Part shown: piece after piece, positions 37,091 through 48,660 of the stretch
Layout of the letters: each line of letters opens with the position of its first letter
How positions within the stretch are numbered: position 1 is the stretch's first letter
Source: Camarhynchus parvulus
Taxonomy: Eukaryota > Chordata > Aves > Passeriformes > Thraupidae
DNA length: 64,000 bases
Direction of reading: 5' to 3'
Assembly: GCF_901933205.1 (NCBI RefSeq)
Contig: NC_044572.1
Span: 22,964,501-23,028,500 of the forward strand
Notes under the pieces: generated by a model
Told to the model about the DNA's origin: nothing
Seen by the model: only the letters and a program-made list of their open reading frames with translations
Databases searched by the model: none
Program-made: the position numbers and the translations under genes

Positions 37091-39957
37091 TTGGAAACAT
37101 AATCCTAATAATGTAGCAACTGGAATCTTCAAAGCACTGACAAACAGCTAACACCAACCCCACAGCCCCAGCGCTACTTGGAATGTGATCAGGGAAGATA
37201 GATCTAATAATTATAGCAGATTGAAATATTTTTGCACACTGTGCTATGAGTTTAGTCTTCTTTCTATTTATTAATTATAAAACTGCTTCTAATTATGACT
37301 TATTTATTCATAATTATTTAATTACTTGATGTGATTACTTTGCAACCCTAGATATTTTTGTTGTATTTATATTATATTAAATATATAATGTGCTGATTAT
37401 TTGATGTTTATCTTTGGTTTCTCAACTGATTTCAGTAAATATGTATCTTTTTTTTGTCTAAACTGGGAAGATGACTGGCTTTCTAAACTGTTCCTATTCA
37501 AAACCTGTTCAATTTATATTAGTTTTTTTGAATTTCTTGCAAAAGGGTCTTAGCAGTATGCCAGGTACACTGGTGACCATTGTGAAGTCAAAATGTCAGC
37601 ATCACTCTGTTCAAGGAGCTGCAGATGGCATCCAAAATTTCACCTGCAAGTCAGAATTTGTTGATGTTTGAATGTTATTTTCTTTGGCTTTGTTTTGCCT
37701 CACCTAATTAGCATCTCCACTACTTGTATGGATCAGCTAAGGAATGGTGTAGTTCTTATATTGGAGGGTAATATTTCACTACTCAAGTGACTGCATTTTT
37801 CTGAATTAACATTCAGAAAGGTAACATTAGTTCCCATTCAAGACAGAGCAGGTTTACTATAGTTCCTAAAATCTTGCAGCTGCCTCTGTAGGGAAAAATT
37901 ACATTGGTGAAATGGTTTGACACAATCTCTGAACGATTCATTGGTGCAGGGGGTATTAGGACTCAGGGCTCACAGACTCAATATAATCACAATTCTATGG
38001 AAATTTTGGATGTGTAGAAGAATTGATACCAATTCTCCTTGAATATTTGCCACTCCTTTTCCTTTCCTTTTTTAATAATAATTTTTGTCTTGATATCTTG
38101 CTGTGTTCTGTAATGAAATTATCTGTAATTGTCACAAAAGTCTACTGAACATTTTCAACAATCTGGTAGCTTGAATAGTCTGGAATTATTCCAATTTATA
38201 ATGTAATTTATAAGCAACGAGTCTTTCATTCAACGTGTTTTTCTTTTGTCACAAACTGAAAATGAAAACAGAAAAAAATGTGCCCATCAGAAACTCTGGA
38301 GTTCATCATCTGTTTAACCTGAAATAGCAATTTTGAAATCTAATCCTGGGAGTTCAGTAAGATTATGAGTGGTGAGATACAATACCTTAAAGTGGTCAGC
38401 AGTCTTAAGAAATTCATCCCCGGGTACTTTCTGGACAAATATCCTGCCAGTTCTCAAGAAGAGATCAGGTAGGCACAGTATTCAAATTTCCATCTAGCCT
38501 ATAGTTGCTAGAAATTAAAAAGACAGCCAGTGGCATACTTTTTGAATGATTGCAGATATCAGCATATCATGCATATGCCAGTACATAAATTAGGATAGAT
38601 GCTTTTGACTTTTTTTTTTAATTTAAAATTAATATCTAAAATTAGGGGTTTTTTCACACTGATGATGGTATGGACATGGACAAAAAGTTATGTATATGAC
38701 ATTTGTAACTTAAATTTCTCACTGTAGTAATCTTTTTTATTTATTTAGTGTTTTCAGTGTTGTCTGTTCTTTGTTGAAGAGACAATTTTCACCTGTGCCT
38801 ATACTGTTTCATATAAATCATGCCATGTCAACCCAATAAAAGAGTAATGCTGCTTAATCAATCTTCTTGAATTTTTTTCTGGAAAGTCATCTTGATCTGA
38901 AAAAAATAAATATTTGCATGAAACATGCTGTAGGATTATTGATTTTAGAGGAAAACAATCTTTTTCAAATGCTGAGTTATTTTGGACTGCAGTCTACTAT
39001 CTACTGGTTTTGGGAAACCAGTGCATTGAAAAAACCTTTTATGGAATTTGGCATTTACCCAGTAACACATCTTTATTGAGCAAAGGCATGGTTGAATTTA
39101 TGAAGTTCCCTAGTAATAATAGCAACATGATGTCATTAAGATTCAGCATGTATTTTTTGACAGCATATTACAAAAAGCTTGGTGGTTTTGGAAATTTAGG
39201 AGGCAGCTGTAGCTTCCTAGACCCAGGCCACATCTTGCTGATTACCATTTTACTGTCTCCACTTCAAGTCTATTACTTTTTAGATTATATTTTCTTATAA
39301 TATTCCCAGGGATTTAGCTCCCAGTGAAACAGTAAGTTTTCTCAGTTTCTGTAGGAAGCTTAGAAAAGATAACTCACTTAAATTTAATATTTGCATTGCA
39401 TTAACACTTAATGAGGAGTCAATTCCCTGCCATTGAATATATGAACAAATAAGAAGTCAGTACTTCCTGAAAGAAAAATGTCTTTGTAAAACACAATGAA
39501 TGCGTTGCATGTTAAGCATCACTGGATTTTAAAATTTTATACTTCTTTAAGTTGTGTGAATGTTGCTGTTATTGTAAGCTTGAATTTCATGTGTTCAGAT
39601 GGTAATAAGCATTTGTTTCCAGCACTGTAAATTTTCAGTTTGTCAGTATGCTCAGTAAAATGTAAATGGATGAATCAAAACAGTTGCTTTCAAGATGCTG
39701 TTGCTTATGATGCTTTAGCACACTAGGCAGGGCATATGTGATATGGTGTATTATATGCTCTGTAGTTGTAAAATTTGTATGAATTTTGAGCTGTCAATAC
39801 AGAAATTATTAATCAAACCCCTAACCTAAGGAACACTTTTCCTGTTAGCACTCCTGGCTATTAAGACTTGGTGTTTCAACTGTGCTGACTGGAGATGGAA
39901 TTAGTAAACAGAATAATTATACTGTTTTCCAAAAACACCTTCTTGTTTGTGTTTCAG

Positions 39958-40097
39958 GCTGAGCTGTGTGAACCATGCAGAAGATCTAGCTTCCAAACTA
40001 CTCCAGTGTTTCCCAAAGAACAGATTGTCAGCACAGGCAGCTCTGAGCCACAAGTACTTCAGTGATCTGCCCCCACGGCTATGGGAGTTGACGGATA
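39958..40097 (+). CDS. CDK14: Cyclin-dependent kinase 14, internal exon C (end of kinase domain)
   Basis: This 140-bp exon completes the Lys codon and encodes 46 whole codons, starting LSCVNHAEDLASKLLQ and ending PPRLWELTD, plus one base of the next codon. The acceptor is TTTGTGTTTCAG and the donor is GTGAGT at 40098-40103. It contains kinase subdomain XI: PKNRLSAQAALSHKYF carries the invariant Arg (NR) that packs against the Glu of the APE motif. The final helix and the end of the kinase fold follow. Substitutions relative to the human protein as I recall it are few (LSYV to LSCV, CSPKN to CFPKN, HEYF to HKYF). If the intron were retained, translation would run 14 codons past the donor and stop. 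Confidence 0.97.
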
Positions 40098-40272
40098 GTG
40101 AGTATAACCACCTCCAAATGGATCAGAAACAAAGATTCTAGTTCAGGCAGATGCATGTGTGTATGCTAACCCCCACATACAGACAGCCTCATGGACACAC
40201 ACAGCCACACACAGAATACGTGACTGCAATTGTGTAGATTGAAATTACATAGTTAGCTTGACAAAAATGGAT

Positions 40273-40307
<35 letters not shown>

Positions 40308-43300
40308 ATCTCTGCTCTGCAGTCTTCAGCCTGCTATCTTTGTATTTGATTATGTGTGGAGCCAATAGAATTCTTTGAATTGTCATAAAGCAAAAGGAAA
40401 AATGCAATTTACATATTTAGTGCTTTTCACTTATACAGTAATTCTTAACTAGCTGCAGCACACAGGATAAAAATCCAGCTGTGTTTGATTCACAGAATCT
40501 CAGTGTGTTCTAACAGTAACCTTTAAGAAAGGACTCTGCATTCAGAAGTCTGGGAAACACAAAGTAAACAATCAGTTAATTGGCTGAATTAACTGTACAA
40601 AGAGGATGGTAGATGATATTCTTAACTAAGAATGCTTTCACTATTTTCATACATCCTTGTGCTTCCTTTATTAAACAGAGTGGATTCCAGTTGGCTTGGC
40701 AGAAATGTTCCTATCATAATGTATGCTGTCAATTATCTTTTTAGTAATTCAAAATTATGTATATTGTATGTCTGCATGTTGTTTTTCAGTGTTAAAAGCA
40801 CACAACTATTTATTCTAGAAAAAAAATAGTATCATGAATGATATTTTTTATTCAGAGAAGATTCTGTTATTATAAAAAGGTTTCACAAGGGAATAACAGT
40901 CAGCATTTTGCTTTAACTCAATATGGTGAAGAGACGCTTGCTTGCATTACAGCATTGTATGTTCTTTTCTGTTTTCAAACAAGCATCCATTAGCAAAAGA
41001 TCTATATCCAGTACCTCAAGGCAGAAAGTTCAGATATGCAACAATGGAACATATGTGTGTAACTATGGCTGATTTAAAAGTTTGCTTCTAAAAACCAAAC
41101 TCTCTTTTTGAATATTCATCCACAGTAGAATCTGCTTACAGTCATGTCAGTTCAAAAACTTTTGTCTTCCTAAAGTTTATCTTTTCCATCCTCAACAGCT
41201 GTTATAGTCGCATTTGAGCTGGTTCTGTGGCTTGGCTGTCCAAGTACCTAATCCTGGCTCTGCTCTGAAGAGCACTCTCCCATTTTTAGAATATGAAGAT
41301 TAAAACCAAAATATCACCAATAATTTCTGTCCGTCACTATCATAGACTGTGTCCTGGCTCTGCAAAAAGATTCCCAGTTTCCTCCTCTGCCAAGGTGACC
41401 CACCACTCAGTTTGCTGGCTGTGGTACTTGATAAGCAGAAAATTTAAATGTTCAGTATAAGTTAAGGCAGCTGCTGTTGACAGTCTGCCTTTGCAGAAAT
41501 TGATGCAGAGCTTCTTTTCTTCAGAACTAATGAAACATCAAGAATGCCAGTTCATTTATCCAATTTCCACCAAATGGAAAACAAAAATCACTCTGCAGTG
41601 GTGACATCTCAATCCTTATGACTGTGTGATTTAGTCTAGCCAGGATTTTGAATTCTGAATTCTGCAGTAGCACTTTTCTGTTAATATGGACTTATTATCC
41701 ACTTGCCACTTAGTTTATCAGTCAGTGGTTAAATCCAGTTCCATCAGTGAAGTAAATGCCTACACATTATCACTCTGCAGCAGGCTGCCAACAGAGACAG
41801 TCTTGTCCTAGTCATTAACAAGCACAATGTATGCAGAACACCAGAGGGGAATTAAAACCACAAAAAATACCTCAGGGTGGTATTTTTAATATGAGAATTT
41901 AATTTGTAATTTCACAGATTAAGAATTTTGGCTGCATTAATCCTTTTATCAGCTCACAGCAGGTTATTTGCAGAAGCATAACCATAAGGCGATATTCATT
42001 GGCAGAAACACGTCTTTGCATAACGTTAAACATCAGGAGCAGTGAAACCTTTTGAAGGGGGGAGAATAAAGATGAAAAATCATTATATTTTAAAGCAAGG
42101 TTCTTCTAAATGCCTCCAGTAAAATTTTGAGTTACAGAAAGACTATTTCTGTGTCTAGGAGATAATCATTATGAAGTATAAATCCAGATGCAAGAAAGGA
42201 CAATCCCAGTATCAAATACTACAATCATTTCTATTTAGTATGACTTGGATATACTTGTAAACATATTTACAAAACAAAGAAGTCATATACTTTGGAGAGT
42301 TAGGAAAATGTTTACTGTGTAGTGAAATTACCAGTTTTTGTGATTCTAGTTCTCTTTGCTAATATTTTACATCAAGAAGCACTACTGATAGTTAATTAAA
42401 CATAGTTATAAACATATTGAGTCTTTATGTGGAAAAAAATATAGTGCTTTCTAATTTGGACACCACCAGTGATTTTGCAAATCTCTGTAGTGAGTAGTGT
42501 ACATCATGGAATATATTTTTGTCTAATGCTGAATTGTGAATTTTGGGATTTAGCACTGAAAACAAGGGAAAGACTCATATGTGGGTAGAATAGCAAATGG
42601 GATGAATCAGTCAAATGATTTTCCATCAGAAAACTGTTTCATTGGAATCACAATATTTCACAACAGTATGGTGACTCTGCCTACACTAAAAAAGTAAAAA
42701 TGAAGTGTTTGACTTTCTATTCTGGTTTTGACCTTTAGTACTATTTATTTGTATTATATGTAATACTTTACGGTATATTTTTATTGGGGTTTATTTTAAA
42801 AACGTGTGCAAAGTTAGTTTATGTGAGAAATACAATTTTGCTTTTCTTACTTGGTTTCAAGTCAAGGCATGATTTCAGTTGGGTTGGAAGTTAAATTTCC
42901 AGATAAGCTCTGTCTAAAGGGTAGCCACTTTCAGTTTTTGAAAATAGTACATTAAGGTAGCAATGCAGTTCTGCTAAAAGCACCTTGTCTAGAAATACAA
43001 TGCAAGTTATGATGGAGCATAGCTTTCCTTCATCTGAAAATTGAGCAGTAATCTATAGATTAATCCTTTTTACTAAATATTTGTACTTGTTATTTTCTAT
43101 TTAAAAAAAATCCTCCCACTTTTCTAGTTTTACATTTGAGAGCTCATATTCATTTATTTGCATAAAATATCTGTCGTTAACAATGTGCACTACCGAGGAT
43201 AACAGAATAAGAAATGCAAGTTGAGATGTCAAACTGCAGTGGGAAGGTCTGTGCCTAAAGCAATAGTCAGGTCTTTCAAAGATATATAGATGAAAAAAGT

Positions 43301-44135
43301 AGTTCCAGAAATTTACAGGTATGCCAGTTGTTAGTGCAAAAAAGAAAAATCTTATGGCCCTGATTAGTTCTTTAGCATTTCCCTATGGAATCATGCAGTG
43401 GCAGCTCTCATGGGGACATTGTTCTATGGAGGTTTGTTTTCAGGATATATTAAAAGTCATTGATTTTTCCCCATCAGATTGAGGCATCCTAAGTAGAAAG
43501 GAGTTTTCATACTATCAATATGTTATTTCTTAACCATTTGCATTTGGACTACTGTGATTATTATCATCATGTCTCCCAGTAACTAGTTGCCTGGTGTGAC
43601 ATTGAAGTTGTCATGGGTTTTCTAGCTCATGAAAAAGGGGATTGCTTCATGTAAAAGATTTTTGAGTTCTTGGGATATTTTTAACAAGCCTAGTTGTCTT
43701 TAGTAATTCAGAAAAGAAAGTCAAACAAGATAGTTCAGTTCTACTGATATCAAGATTCTGAAGATGTAATATGTGATATCAAATTATTGAAAAACCTTGC
43801 TGCATGTTTTACCTTCTTATTTCTACGTTCACTCAGCAGAAATTTGAAAGTGGAAGTTATTAATTGTATGGTGGTGTAGAGGAGAAATAAACACACACAA
43901 TCTGGAAACAGGTTTTTTTGAAGATGCATGCAGCTAAGAATGTTTGCACCATACAATTTCCATCACAATGCGTTCAGCTTCTTTCCATTCAGATTTTGTG
44001 CAGTGGTTACTGGCAGAAATAGGTGATATATGTTTTTAATGTGTTGTGTTTCCTATATATATGAATTGTTTTTTAAATTACTGCTTTTACTGCAAAAACA
44101 AAACAAAGTTTCTGAACCGAAACTCTTTTTTACAG
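40098..44135 (+). other. CDK14: CDK14 last intron (4,038 bp)
   Basis: The intron runs from donor GTGAGT to acceptor CTTTTTTACAG. Near its 5' end lie a CA-rich patch (about 40150-40215) and a pure run of 30 T at 40275-40304. Otherwise it is AT-rich intronic sequence with no recognised exon, RNA gene or mobile element. Confidence 0.9.
40275..40304. repeat. Homopolymer run of 30 T
   Basis: Thirty uninterrupted T bases about 180 bp after the exon C donor. It could be the reverse of a retrotransposon poly-A tail, but no element body or target-site duplication is evident. The length may be unreliable. Confidence 0.95.
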
Positions 44136-44251
44136 TGTCTTCTATTTTTACTGTACCGAATGTAAGATTACAGCCAGAGACTGGAGAAAGCATGAGAGCC
44201 TTTGGAAAAAACAATAGTTATGGCAAAGGTGTATCAAACAGCAAACATTGA
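44136..44251 (+). CDS. CDK14: Cyclin-dependent kinase 14, last coding exon and stop
   Basis: This 116-bp coding segment completes a Met codon and encodes 37 further residues, from SSIFTVPNVRLQP through GESMRAFGKNNSYGKG to SNSKH, then TGA at 44249-44251. The acceptor is CTCTTTTTTACAG. It is the tail after the kinase fold, and it is strongly conserved in CDK14 in spite of having no known catalytic motif. From memory the human tail reads YGKSLSNSKH, so GV for SL is the main change seen. The tail is Ser-rich and probably flexible (inference). With the three upstream exons it gives 122 residues, about a quarter of the usual ~470-residue protein. Confidence 0.97.
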
Positions 44252-47200
44252 AGAATACCTATGTTCACAACTGATAATGCAGGTAAGACATAATTATTGG
44301 AAAGGATATCTTTGAAAATGCTCTTTAATTATCTTTAGAGAAACAAAATACGAAACTCAATTGCATGTCCATATGAAGGCTGATATTCTGTTTTTGCAGT
44401 TTTACAGTCCATATGAAGAGTGTAAATACTCAGGAATGAGTGTCACTGACAGCTTGAAAACACTGCAGAAGTTGGTGCTGGTATATTAAATAATAGTTTG
44501 CCTCTAATTTGGACTTGTACTTTCTTCTCCCTGATAAAATAGGAAGAGAGAAAATACCTCTTGTGAGTTCTGTTGTTAAATTTTGGGGTAAGGAGGAAAA
44601 ATTATATGATTCTATGATTTAAGGCCCCTCACAACCCTAACAAATCTATGATTCTGTTATTTAGTAGGTTGCAAGTCTTGGTAGCAGAAGGATGTTCATG
44701 ATAAAGAGGTGCTGTCGTGTTAGTGATTATGATCTGTATCACTGATCAACTAATACTAGTTTTGTTCAACCATTGTTATTCAGCAGTGAAATAGTGTGTA
44801 ATATGACTTCTGGTATTTTAAGAGCAGAGCAGAACTTGGGAAGGCCAGGTGAACAGAGAGGCCACTTACCAAATTACAGCAAGGGGAAGGTGGAGTTATA
44901 TCATGGCATTAATTGTCTTCTGCCCATATGCAGCAGCCCAGTGCTTGTTCAGAGGGATTTAACACTGGGCAGACTCTTCCGGATTAGCAATATTTCTTTA
45001 TCTAGCTGCTTTGCTTATTGTGCTTCTCTAAATTGTTTCATACCATAGTGTTTCATAAAACACCTTAAGAGCAGATTCTTTTCATTCAAAAAATCAAGGC
45101 CTGCTTTTTTTTTTTGTGTGTGTGGTTTTTTTTAAAGACATGGTTGCTTTTGCATGTTGAGTCCATTTTAACAGTTTGTTGCAGAAGTTCTAGAAGCTGA
45201 CATAAATGCACATGCTGCTCATATACCTATTTGAAGATATGGTCTCCTATAAATGTAGTTGATATTCACATGATATCTATATTTAGTTAAGTCTGCTTTA
45301 TATAATATCAGACATAGCTTTCTCTAATGAATTACATTTGGATTTACTGTTGTATGCTTGTGTAAAACTGGATTTTTTAACCCTGTAATGTTGTAGAGTC
45401 TTTGCTTGACAGGCAGTAACTACTGAAAAACTGGAATGAATAGATTTTGGTGCTGACAGCCTGCCCCAGTTTTTGCACAAGCTCTTCGCCAACAAACCAT
45501 TTAAGATTCTCTAATGTCAGAAATGAGGCTGCCTCAGAGCAGTCTGTTTACATCCTTATTGACAAGTTAATCCCTACTTTTTCCTGGGGCTGTGTCTCTG
45601 CAGACATCTCTTCAACCTTGTCTGTTCTAACGTGACATATCATCCATCTAAAGTATATTTAGAATGTGCCCATCTGTGCTAAAGACCTTTTGTGTAGAAG
45701 CTTATGTACAGAATCTCAGTTCTCATGCACAGAATCTCCTTTCTGTTGCTTCCAAATAATTGCAATTTTTTGTTTATAAAATATGCAACAAAAGGTTTTT
45801 GCAAATGAGCATGTAAAAAATGCAGAAAAAGCATTGGATCATTCTTACTGAATATCTATTTAGGCAGGTACAAATGACTGTTTTAAATTTTTATATGTGA
45901 ACAGAAAGAGAAAACCAAATCTACCTTCTACATACATCACTGTACTGTTATGGCTGCTCAAGCACAGTTTGAATACAGAATAGCATGGTTCATTGTGAAA
46001 GGTCTGAAACCACTTAGCAGTTGTTGTGATGTGTAAATATTGATTACATTTTTCCTCTGTGGCTTGGGACTTTGTTCTGTTAGGTGCTTACAGTGCAATA
46101 ACATATCAGCTCCCTGCTGTAGTATTTGATTTGTGCCATGAGATGGGGACCAGCAGGTAATCCTAGAAAAGTATTAGGACCAAACAGAGGTCCTTGTACC
46201 ATATGGGGAGCTGGAGATTAATGACATGAAACTAAAATTCATAGGGAAGTAGGAGGACATGGGAAATGGATTTGAGTGAGGAATTATTAGAATGGGTGGA
46301 AACCTTTAAAGGGCTGAGACTACCAAGCAAGTAGAGGTGTGAGTCAGTGTGGAAAATGAAAGGAGTTGGGAAAAGAGACTGGAGTTTTGGTATTGTGAAA
46401 AGAAGATCTGGTGAATGGCAGGTGGCTGTGATTTTAAGCAGTAGAGTAGTGACTGGCAAGTAGGATGTTCAGTCAGTGAAATGGATAAGTTGTGAGTCAG
46501 TCACTCTAGCAGAAGATTAGAGCTGCAGTCAGCAGGAGCGTAGCATTAGGGAAGGGGTATTTATTACAATATATTCTCTCAGAGTCTCCATTCACAAGGC
46601 TCAGTGAAGCAAAATGATGCATGGATAGCAAAAGGAAAGATAGCAGTAGCTCTCCAGGGCCATGAAGTTGACAGGTAAACAAGGCAAGTAGAGTTAGAGA
46701 GATGGAGGCAAGCAGTACAAGATGTTAAAATGTCAACAAGCATGATCACATAACATGCCAATTAGTGGGATAAAGAAAAATTAGAAGTGGCAAATATTGC
46801 AAGGAAATAGATCTGATTATTTTAAAAAACCCAAGAACCATAGCAAACAAATATTTCTAACTTGTTTCCTGGACAAGGTAGACACATATGTGTTTCACTC
46901 AAATTCATGGGTTGCCTTTATGCAAATGTAGAGGTGGCAGGGAGGTTAGGAAGGGCTGGAATTTTGAGGTATTCCAGTATCCTTCAGGAAGCTGTGAAAG
47001 AAAAAAATCTGTAGATAGTTGCTCACTAAATGCTCTAACATGTGTGTAAAGGAAAGGTGTTGTTTTTTTTTTTAATATATATTTTCATGCATTTATACAT
47101 CATAAAGGAATTTATTAGAGAAACCCACAAAGAAACATGAACAAGGAACCATCTTCAACTGCCTCCAGAAACTGGTGCTGCAGAAAATTATAGTCTTATG

Positions 47201-48660
47201 TCCTTCCTCCCTCCATAATTTCCCTGGTTTGGGGGTAAAACAGGAAATAAAATTGAGAGACCCAGTAAAGATGTTGTGCCAAATCTTTCTGTGATAAGAA
47301 GTTATCACCTCTTGCTGTTCTCTCACACACTTGCTAGGTGTTACTGCCCTGATAGTGCACCTACTGAATTAAATCAATGTTTCTTTAGGGTTTGGAAGGC
47401 AAAAAGATTAGGGGAGGAATGGCCGAGACATCATCTGCTGGCTTTGGGAGCGGCAGTCTCTGGCAGATTGGTGAAGGAGAGGGACTAAAGGCAGTAAATT
47501 TGTAATTGGCTCCATCATTGATTAGAGTTTGTGTTAAGCCCTCAGAAACTGGTGCCATCTCTGAGAATTTCTGCTGTCTTTAAAATACTTAGTGCTTCAG
47601 CTGTCTGTCTACAACTCACAAATGAACTTACCACTTGAAAAAGCAGTAGCCTAGGACATGTTTCTGAAAACTTAGGTAACATCTGTCAGACTTGGACTAC
47701 TGATGGGGTCTTTGTAGGCCACACTGTGTCGTTGTCGTGGGCTCCGAGAAGAGACAACACATTTATTCCAGTGCCCATGGGGAAAAACCTGACATTTGGA
47801 CTTGGCAAAGTCAATGCTGAGGCTGCTCTCTACTGGAGAAAATTAGCAAATATGTGGTAATAAGCATCACCACACACAGAAAAATCTGTCTGAATTAGAT
47901 GGGGCCTTTTGACCAAATCTACAGATCTTTAAAGTTTTGTGATAAAGCAAAATGTTTTTATTTTGTGCCTGATGGTTTCCATTGATTTTTTTTTCTCTGT
48001 GGGGAGGAAGCATCTCTGTAGAAGCATTCCTCATGTCTACATGTCTTGTTGAGTTGTACTGTATATACTAAAGTCATCCATCTTTACAGATCTGTTTTAT
48101 TGAGACAAGAGGGGACCCTAAGAAACTCTAGAGCTCTATTTTCATTTGGCTAGTGGAATACATGGCTAAAGCTTGTTCCTCTCTGGAAAGGATGAGTCAA
48201 ATAGTAATTGAAAAGACAAGGCATTACCTGATACCAGATAGCATGTGATGTTTTCTTGTGGTGATTTATAATCCCCAGCTCCCATTGGTGGGCCGGAGAC
48301 ACGAGATGTGTTTCTGGCCTATTGTCTGCTTCCTGGAGCCAGCAGGGACAGCTTCATTCAGGATGGTAACACCATATGCTTTTAAAGTATTTAACCTGTA
48401 TTACCATAATGAGATCCCCTGGCTTTCTAAATCTCTTTGACAATTCACTGGAGCAAAACAAAAAGTGGCCTTTATTTGTATTGCTTCACCACATGCACAT
48501 GCATCCCAGCAATCCTCAATGTCAGTCACAGGGTGCTGAATTCTTTCTTCTGTGTCCATTTAAGCCAGCAACTGACACCAGCCCAGCCAATCGAGGGGAG
48601 GATGGCGTCATTCGGGCCAGCTCAGCTGTGCAAAGCAGAATAAAGCTGCAGAGGTGACAG
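44252..48660 (+). other. CDK14: CDK14 3' UTR (length unknown) and downstream flank
   Basis: Non-coding sequence after the CDK14 stop. Candidate poly-A signals in sense are ATTAAA at 44485-44490, AATAAA at 47246-47251 and AATAAA at 48639-48644. I cannot tell which is used. CDK14 transcripts in other vertebrates have 3' UTRs of some kilobases (from memory), which would favour a distal site. A CR1 tail lies at 44605-44660 and a T/TG-rich patch at about 45104-45135. Open frames here show no recognisable protein. Confidence 0.6.
44605..44660 (+). mobile_element. CR1 LINE 3' tail fragment
   Basis: ATGATTCTATGATTTAAGG, then CCCCTCACAACCCTAAC, then AATCTATGATTCTG follows the avian CR1 3' end pattern (ATTCTATGATT, then AAGGTCCCTTCCAACCC, then ATTCTATGATTCT). 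Only the tail is present, in sense with CDK14 and about 350 bp after its stop, so it may be transcribed within the 3' UTR. Confidence 0.8.

Larger units (their letters stand above)
18710..39957 (+). other. CDK14: CDK14 intron between exons B and C (21,248 bp)
   Basis: The intron runs from donor GTAAGT to acceptor TTGTTTGTGTTTCAG. The codon split AA|G is rejoined exactly, so no coding exon is missing between B and C. Contents: an A/C-rich tract (19871-19940), a tandem 18-mer (22809-22844), a CpG-rich block (23815-24180), a fossil CR1 reverse transcriptase (24870-25090), a G-run plus pyrimidine tract (31622-31682), a CpG-rich minus-strand ORF (34671-35022), an ancient CR1 tail (37010-37090) and an AT-rich stretch (about 37240-37400). 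From 25100 to 31600 and from 31700 to 34600 I see nothing beyond ordinary intronic sequence. Confidence 0.9.

Noticed and set aside
38914..39300. 128-codon + strand ORF about 650 bp before exon C
   Set aside because: No similarity to any protein I know, and CDK14 splices from exon B straight to exon C in frame.
6840..44251. Assignment to the paralogue CDK15
   Set aside because: WPGVHSLPHFKP, NLRQAW, PPRLWELTD and the SNSKH tail are CDK14 features; the CDK15 sequence differs at each place as I recall it.
47728..47870. Possible LTR or R/U5 fragment (GTCGTGGGCTCC near TTTATT)
   Set aside because: No TG...CA pair, TATA box or target-site duplication could be found around it.
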